Assembly: GCA_030430365.1 (NCBI GenBank)
Contig: JAUIFP010000018.1
Coordinates: forward strand, 1 to 44,469
Length of the DNA stretch: 44,469 nt
Direction: 5' to 3'
Origin: Alphaproteobacteria bacterium
GTDB lineage: Bacteria > Pseudomonadota > Alphaproteobacteria > Sphingomonadales > Sphingomonadaceae
Below, piece after piece: positions 40,431-44,469 of this stretch (position 1 is its first letter; each line of letters starts with the position of its first letter). The notes under the pieces are model-generated. The model was not told the origin of the DNA. It searched no databases and was given only the letters and a program-made list of their open reading frames with translations. The position numbers and the translations under genes are program-made.

Positions 40431-41093
40431 CTATTCCGCGCCCTCACCCGTACCGGGCACCAGGATCATCGTATCGCCTTCGACCCGCCAGGAGCCCAGG
40501 CGCCTGAGCAGGTTCATGCCGAGCACATTGGTGCGGCCGATATTGGGGGCGATCGCCGCATCGAGCCCGCTCGCGGAGATATTGCCTAGCTGCAGATCGT
40601 CGATCGTCGCGACCTGGGCCTGAACCGGCCCGTTGGCCGTCTGCATCACGATGGGCATCCCGCCGCGCCTGGGCTCCAGCCCGGCTGCGGCGGCCGTATC
40701 GGTATTGAGCGTGGTAATCGTCGCCCCGGTATCGACCAGAAACGCTGCCGGCACGCCGTTCACCTCGGCGCGCACCCAGAAATGCCCGTCCGGGGCCAGC
40801 GGGATGCGCGTTTCCCCTCCGGCCACGGTCTGCTCCGGCAGGCCGAGTTCGGGAATCGCCATTTCGAAACGCGGATCGAAATGCGCAACCTGCAGCACAA
40901 CAAGCACCAGAATGGCCGCCAGCGAGAAGGTCGATCCCACCCGCATCATGCCGCCCGCATAGGGCAGCGTTCGCCTGAGCATGGCGCCTGCGACGCCCGT
41001 CGCCACTGCCAGCACCGTGGCCACCAGCAAGGCCGAATGGGGAATTTCCGCGATCGCTGCGGTCAGCTCTTGCCAGATCGAAGGGAGGGCCAT
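40431..41093 (-). CDS. Membrane-anchored retropepsin-like aspartic protease
   Basis: A 220-residue protein of the clan AA family typified by TIGR02281. The N-terminus has two hydrophobic spans (about 20-38 and 52-70); the remainder (95-215) is a single retropepsin domain with the catalytic D121-T-G-A in AAFLVDTGATITTL, then an ALGY-like NVLGMNLLRRLGSW. As a single-lobe enzyme it should act as a dimer, with the active domain in the periplasm or cytosol not certain. It lies 56 bases after the MASE1-GGDEF gene on the same strand. Confidence 0.88.
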   Translation of the reverse strand: MALPSIWQELTAAIAEIPHSALLVATVLAVATGVAGAMLRRTLPYAGGMMRVGSTFSLAAILVLVVLQVAHFDPRFEMAIPELGLPEQTVAGGETRIPLAPDGHFWVRAEVNGVPAAFLVDTGATITTLNTDTAAAAGLEPRRGGMPIVMQTANGPVQAQVATIDDLQLGNISASGLDAAIAPNIGRTNVLGMNLLRRLGSWRVEGDTMILVPGTGEGAE

Positions 41094-41149
41094 TCACATC
41101 ATATAGGCAATGATGGCCCGGCGTGCCATGCATCAGCGTGCGGTAAGCT

Positions 41150-42970
41150 TCAGGCCGCGTCCTGAACGGTGTTTCTGCCGCCTGCCTTTGCGGCATAAAG
41201 CGCCGCATCGACCTTCGCCAGGACGCTGCCGACATCGTCGCCTGGCCGCCACAGCACAAAGCCCACACTGATGGTGACCGGCGGCAATCCGCCCTCGCGG
41301 CTTCCCTCTTCGACTGCACCGCGCAATCTTTCGGCTGCGCTTTTCGTCTCCCCCTCGCCCACATCGGGCAGGATCCAGATGAATTCCTCTCCGCCCATGC
41401 GGCCGACAAGATCGCTTGCGCGGGCCTGATTGCGGGCGAGTTCCGCCACGCGGATCAGCACCTCGTCGCCCACCTGATGACCGTTCTCGTCATTGATGCG
41501 CTTGAAGTGGTCGATATCGAACGAAATCAAGCCCAGCGCCCGATCGCCCTGCTGCGCGCGGCGGATGCATTTTTCAAGCTGCGTGATGGTCCGGCGTCGA
41601 TTGGCAAGCCCGGTAAGCGGATCGGTATGTGCCAGATATTGCGCCTCTGCAGCCAGCCGCATGGCCCGGGTGCGCTCCTTGTCCAGCGCTTCCTGGCGCT
41701 GATGATGCTCCGTCACGTCCATCACGACGCCGAAAGTGCAGGCAAGCTCGCCCGTGGGCGTGAATTCGTTGGTCGCATGCATTTTCAGGATGCGCTCATC
41801 GCTGTGCGGCGGGTGAATGCGATATTCGAAACTATAGCGGGCGTGGTCCTTGGCATGATGCGCAAGATTGCTGAACAGCTCTTCCCCGCCATCGGGCAAC
41901 AGGCTCATCAGATCGCCGGGATCGCGGCCCCGGGCCGGATTCAGCCCGTTGATCAGATACATCTGGCGCGACCAGTCCTGCGCGCCCGATCGCGGGTCGT
42001 AACGCCAGCGGCCGATACGCCCGATTTCCTCGGCCATGTTCAGCATCAGCAGGTTCTCGCGCATCCGCGCATTGCGCGCCTTCAGCCGCAGGGCCAGCCG
42101 GTTGTGGCGCATCAGCAATGCCGCCAGCGGCAGGCAGGTCGCCAGCATCAGCAGCATCAGGCCCTGCACGATCAGGGCGCTTTGTATCTGCGGGAAGTCC
42201 AGGAATGCCGCCGGCGACTTCCCGCCATGCGACTGGAACGTGGCCGCCACGCCGAATGCGAAAACGCCCGTCGACGCGGCCAGCTGGCCATAACGCACGA
42301 CACTGAAGACCAGGGCGGCAAGCACCAGCGGAGTGAGCGAGACGATCGATGTCTTGAGCACCAGCAGCGAAAGCGCAAAGATCGCCAGAGCGTATATCCA
42401 GAAGCCCGTGGGCAGAAGTCTCGTTTCACCGCGGCGGGGTGCGCCGCGCGAATTGACCCAAGCGAAGAGCGAGACCAGCAGCGGGGCAACGACTGCAGAG
42501 GCGAGCGAAGTGGCCAGGATCCGCCATGCGCCCGGCTCCCAGCCGCCGACATCCTGGAACGGGGACGAAATGACGGAACCGACTGCGCCGCCCAGGACCG
42601 CGCTCATGAACAGCAGGGTCAGATCGCGCAGATTGAGCGATGCGAAGGGTCTGCGCCCCATGATGCGCTTGGCGAGCACCACCACGACCAAAGGCTCGGC
42701 GGCGTTGGCCAGGGCATAGCCGATCATCGCCGGCGGGCTCGTTCCGTTGAAGGTGCTCAGCGCGATGCTGGCCGCGGCAATTCCCAGCAAATAGGCAATG
42801 CGCTCACTGCTGGGCGTGCTGAACAGAACCGCCACGGCCAAGGCGCCGGGGACCCAGAACAGCGGAATCGACTCTCCGTCCACCATCAGCCAGCTCGAAC
42901 CTGCTGCGAGGGCGAACCATGCTAGTGCGACCAAAACTGCGAGAGCTTTGTGATTTATTGGGCGTTTCAT
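41150..42970 (-). CDS. MASE1-PAS-GGDEF diguanylate cyclase
   Basis: A 606-residue membrane sensor. The N-terminal MASE1 region (about 10-290) has about eight to ten hydrophobic spans with WVPGALAVAVLFSTPSSERIAYLLGIAAA. A PAS domain follows (about 310-425, ending VMDVTEHHQRQEAL) and then GGDEF (about 440-600). The active motif reads GGEEF at 526-530. An RxxD inhibitory site (R517-A-S-D520) lies five residues before it, so product feedback is likely. No EAL domain is attached. I take the ATG at 42970 (MKRPINHKAL) with GAGGAG upstream. Confidence 0.93.
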   Translation of the reverse strand: MKRPINHKALAVLVALAWFALAAGSSWLMVDGESIPLFWVPGALAVAVLFSTPSSERIAYLLGIAAASIALSTFNGTSPPAMIGYALANAAEPLVVVVLAKRIMGRRPFASLNLRDLTLLFMSAVLGGAVGSVISSPFQDVGGWEPGAWRILATSLASAVVAPLLVSLFAWVNSRGAPRRGETRLLPTGFWIYALAIFALSLLVLKTSIVSLTPLVLAALVFSVVRYGQLAASTGVFAFGVAATFQSHGGKSPAAFLDFPQIQSALIVQGLMLLMLATCLPLAALLMRHNRLALRLKARNARMRENLLMLNMAEEIGRIGRWRYDPRSGAQDWSRQMYLINGLNPARGRDPGDLMSLLPDGGEELFSNLAHHAKDHARYSFEYRIHPPHSDERILKMHATNEFTPTGELACTFGVVMDVTEHHQRQEALDKERTRAMRLAAEAQYLAHTDPLTGLANRRRTITQLEKCIRRAQQGDRALGLISFDIDHFKRINDENGHQVGDEVLIRVAELARNQARASDLVGRMGGEEFIWILPDVGEGETKSAAERLRGAVEEGSREGGLPPVTISVGFVLWRPGDDVGSVLAKVDAALYAAKAGGRNTVQDAA

Positions 42971-43086
42971 TGCCGCCGGCACTCCTCTTCACAGATAGAG
43001 TACCGGCCAGCGATGAAGACATGGTAAATGCGGCGGTTACGGGATTTACCGCATTATTACGTATTTCCGCGCTTTCGCACCTGCTG

Positions 43087-43109
43087 CGTCAGGCGGCGTT
43101 CGCCTGACG
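43087..43109 (-). terminator. Hairpin at the end of the DAHP synthase gene
   Basis: A perfect 8-bp stem, CGTCAGGC / GCCTGACG with a 7-base loop, overlaps the stop codon of the DAHP synthase gene. No T-run follows on the minus strand, so termination is uncertain. Confidence 0.35.
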
Positions 43110-44462
43110 TTGCTGCGCCTCGAGATTGAGCATCTCGGCAAGCAGGAAAGCCAGTTCCAGCGATTGCGCCGCATTGAGGCGCGGATCGCAATGCGTGTGA
43201 TAGCGGTCCGCCAGCCGTTCGTCGGTGATCGCCACGGCGCCGCCGGTGCATTCGGTGACATCCTGGCCGGTCATTTCGACGTGAATGCCGCCCGCATGGG
43301 TGCCTTCCGCCCGGTGAACCGCGAAGAAGCCCTTCACTTCGGACAGAATGCGGTCGAACGGCCGCGTCTTATAGCCGCTTTCCGCCTTGATCACATTGCC
43401 GTGCATCGGGTCGCAAGACCATACGACAGGATGGCCTTCCCGCTTCACGGCACGCACCAGCTTGGGCAGCCCGGCTTCGACCTGTTCGTGGCCGAAGCGG
43501 CTGATCAGCGTCATCCGCCCGGCTTCGCGCGCAGGATTAAGCGTATCGAGCATGCGCAGCAGCGCATCGGGTTCCAGGCTCGGCCCGCATTTCATGCCGA
43601 TCGGATTGCCGACACCGCGCAGATATTCGACATGGGCGCTGCCTTCGAAGCGCGTCCGGTCGCCGATCCACAGCATATGCGCGCTGGTATCGTACCAATC
43701 GCCGGTCAGTGAATCCTGGCGCGTCAGGGCCTGCTCGTAAGGCAGCAGCAGCGCTTCATGACTGGTGTAGAAACCGGCGCTCTTGAGCTGCGGCGCATGT
43801 TCGGGATCGATCCCGCAGGCTTCCATGAAGTCCAGCGCCTCGCCTATCCGGTCGGCCACGTCCTTGAACTTGTCGGCCCAGGGGCTGCGGCCCATGAAAT
43901 CCAGCGTCCAGCCATGAACCTGGCGCAAATTGGCATAGCCGCCGCCCGCGAAAGCGCGCAGCAGGTTGAGCGTGGCCGCGGCCTGACCATAGGCGCGCAG
44001 CATCCGCTGCGGATCGTTGGTCCGCTGCGCTTCTTCGAAATCGATTCCGTTGATGATGTCGCCGAGATAGCTGGGCAGCGTCACGTCGCCTTGCGTTTCC
44101 GTGGGCGAACTGCGCGGCTTGGCGAACTGGCCCGCCATGCGGCCGACCTTTACCACCGGCTGCTTGCTGGCGAATATCATCACCGCCGCCATCTGCAGCA
44201 GCACGCGGAACGTATCGCGGATATTGTTCGGGTGGAACTCGGCGAAGCTTTCCGCACAGTCGCCGCCCTGAAGCAGGAAACCGCGCCCCGCGCTCACTTC
44301 GGCAAGCTCGGACTTGAGCGCCCGCGCCTCGCCCGCAAAGACGAGCGGAGGATAGGCGGAAAGCGTATTTTCCACCTCAGCCAGCGCTTCGGGATCTTCG
44401 TAAGTCGGCAGATGCCGTGCTTCGAATTTCTTCCACCCGTCAGGGGACCAGTTCTGTACCAC
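43089..44462 (-). CDS. aroG: Class II 3-deoxy-7-phosphoheptulonate synthase
   Basis: A 457-residue class II (plant/mycobacterial type) DAHP synthase, the first step of aromatic amino acid synthesis from PEP and erythrose 4-phosphate. Marks are [18 protein letters not shown] at the start, [56 protein letters not shown] and [21 protein letters not shown], followed by [18 protein letters not shown]. Metal-binding Cys and His are present. The start is GTG at 44462, directly after an in-frame TAA, so the gene is complete at the window edge. The next upstream gene is out of view. Confidence 0.95.
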   Translation of the reverse strand: MVQNWSPDGWKKFEARHLPTYEDPEALAEVENTLSAYPPLVFAGEARALKSELAEVSAGRGFLLQGGDCAESFAEFHPNNIRDTFRVLLQMAAVMIFASKQPVVKVGRMAGQFAKPRSSPTETQGDVTLPSYLGDIINGIDFEEAQRTNDPQRMLRAYGQAAATLNLLRAFAGGGYANLRQVHGWTLDFMGRSPWADKFKDVADRIGEALDFMEACGIDPEHAPQLKSAGFYTSHEALLLPYEQALTRQDSLTGDWYDTSAHMLWIGDRTRFEGSAHVEYLRGVGNPIGMKCGPSLEPDALLRMLDTLNPAREAGRMTLISRFGHEQVEAGLPKLVRAVKREGHPVVWSCDPMHGNVIKAESGYKTRPFDRILSEVKGFFAVHRAEGTHAGGIHVEMTGQDVTECTGGAVAITDERLADRYHTHCDPRLNAAQSLELAFLLAEMLNLEAQQRQANAA

Positions 44463-44469
44463 TTAACCG

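Noticed and set aside
41477-42925. 482-codon plus-strand frame
   Set aside because: Antisense to the MASE1-PAS-GGDEF gene; Arg/Gln/His-rich shadow.

Overview
The window looks like a chromosomal segment of a high-GC alphaproteobacterium of the order Sphingomonadales, most likely the Erythrobacteraceae/Sphingomonadaceae group. This rests on protein families seen here: DUF6628 and DUF6491 proteins, an O-succinylhomoserine sulfhydrylase (MetZ) route to methionine, class II DAHP synthase, a UbiK-type accessory protein, a CIO-type cytochrome bd with a DUF2474 subunit, and an HWE-family histidine kinase. It is inference from family content; no 16S gene is present.

Layout. (1) 0.3-19.7 kb is ordinary core chromosome: a GAF-PAS-PAS-GGDEF-EAL cyclic-di-GMP protein, a DUF6491 lipoprotein, a ~0.9 kb gene-free stretch with iteron-like tandem repeats, a LysR regulator, ApaG, a SulP transporter, Tag glycosylase, a PAS-HWE sensor kinase, a DUF6628 protein, a double SnoaL-like lipoprotein, MetZ, a YrhK protein, a GT39 mannosyltransferase facing a DPM1-GtrA fusion, LeuB, RecO, UbiK, TspO, TlyA and a proline-rich lipoprotein. 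(2) 19.65-20.22 kb has no large gene but holds an 18-codon ORF with an unusually complete Shine-Dalgarno, three stem-loops, and, on the other strand, a textbook intrinsic terminator implying an antisense RNA. IlvE and a YghU-type glutathione transferase follow. (3) 22.4-31.9 kb is an integrated element. It begins in a tRNA-Gln(UUG) gene, is bounded by 23-bp direct repeats of the tRNA 3' end, and carries a tyrosine integrase next to the right end. Each end has three TGTAGCA boxes, probably integrase arm sites. Cargo: a possible HUH-type protein, a duplicated-domain unknown, an orphan DUF2384 protein, three related short proteins, two cold-shock-domain proteins, an IF-1 paralogue with a basic tail, a serine recombinase with nearby inverted repeats, an Imm32-like protein, a zinc-ribbon protein and a small membrane protein. 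(4) 32.2-34.9 kb holds a CadC-like membrane regulator and a double PilZ protein. (5) 34.96-39.87 kb reads as one leftward operon: persulfide-dioxygenase-like MBL protein, TauE/SafE exporter, a 51-aa HTH protein, CydA, CydB, DUF2474 and a two-cysteine ArsR repressor resembling BigR/SqrR. This suggests a reactive-sulfur response that also supplies a sulfide-tolerant terminal oxidase. (6) 40.0-44.5 kb is core again: a VOC protein, a retropepsin-like protease, a MASE1-PAS-GGDEF cyclase and class II DAHP synthase.

The most notable points are the 19.8 kb mini-ORF/antisense locus, the tRNA-Gln island with mirrored arm sites and translation/cold-shock cargo, and the proposed sulfur/cytochrome bd operon with two small genes. 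No database search was possible; family names come from recognition of motifs and overall sequence character.
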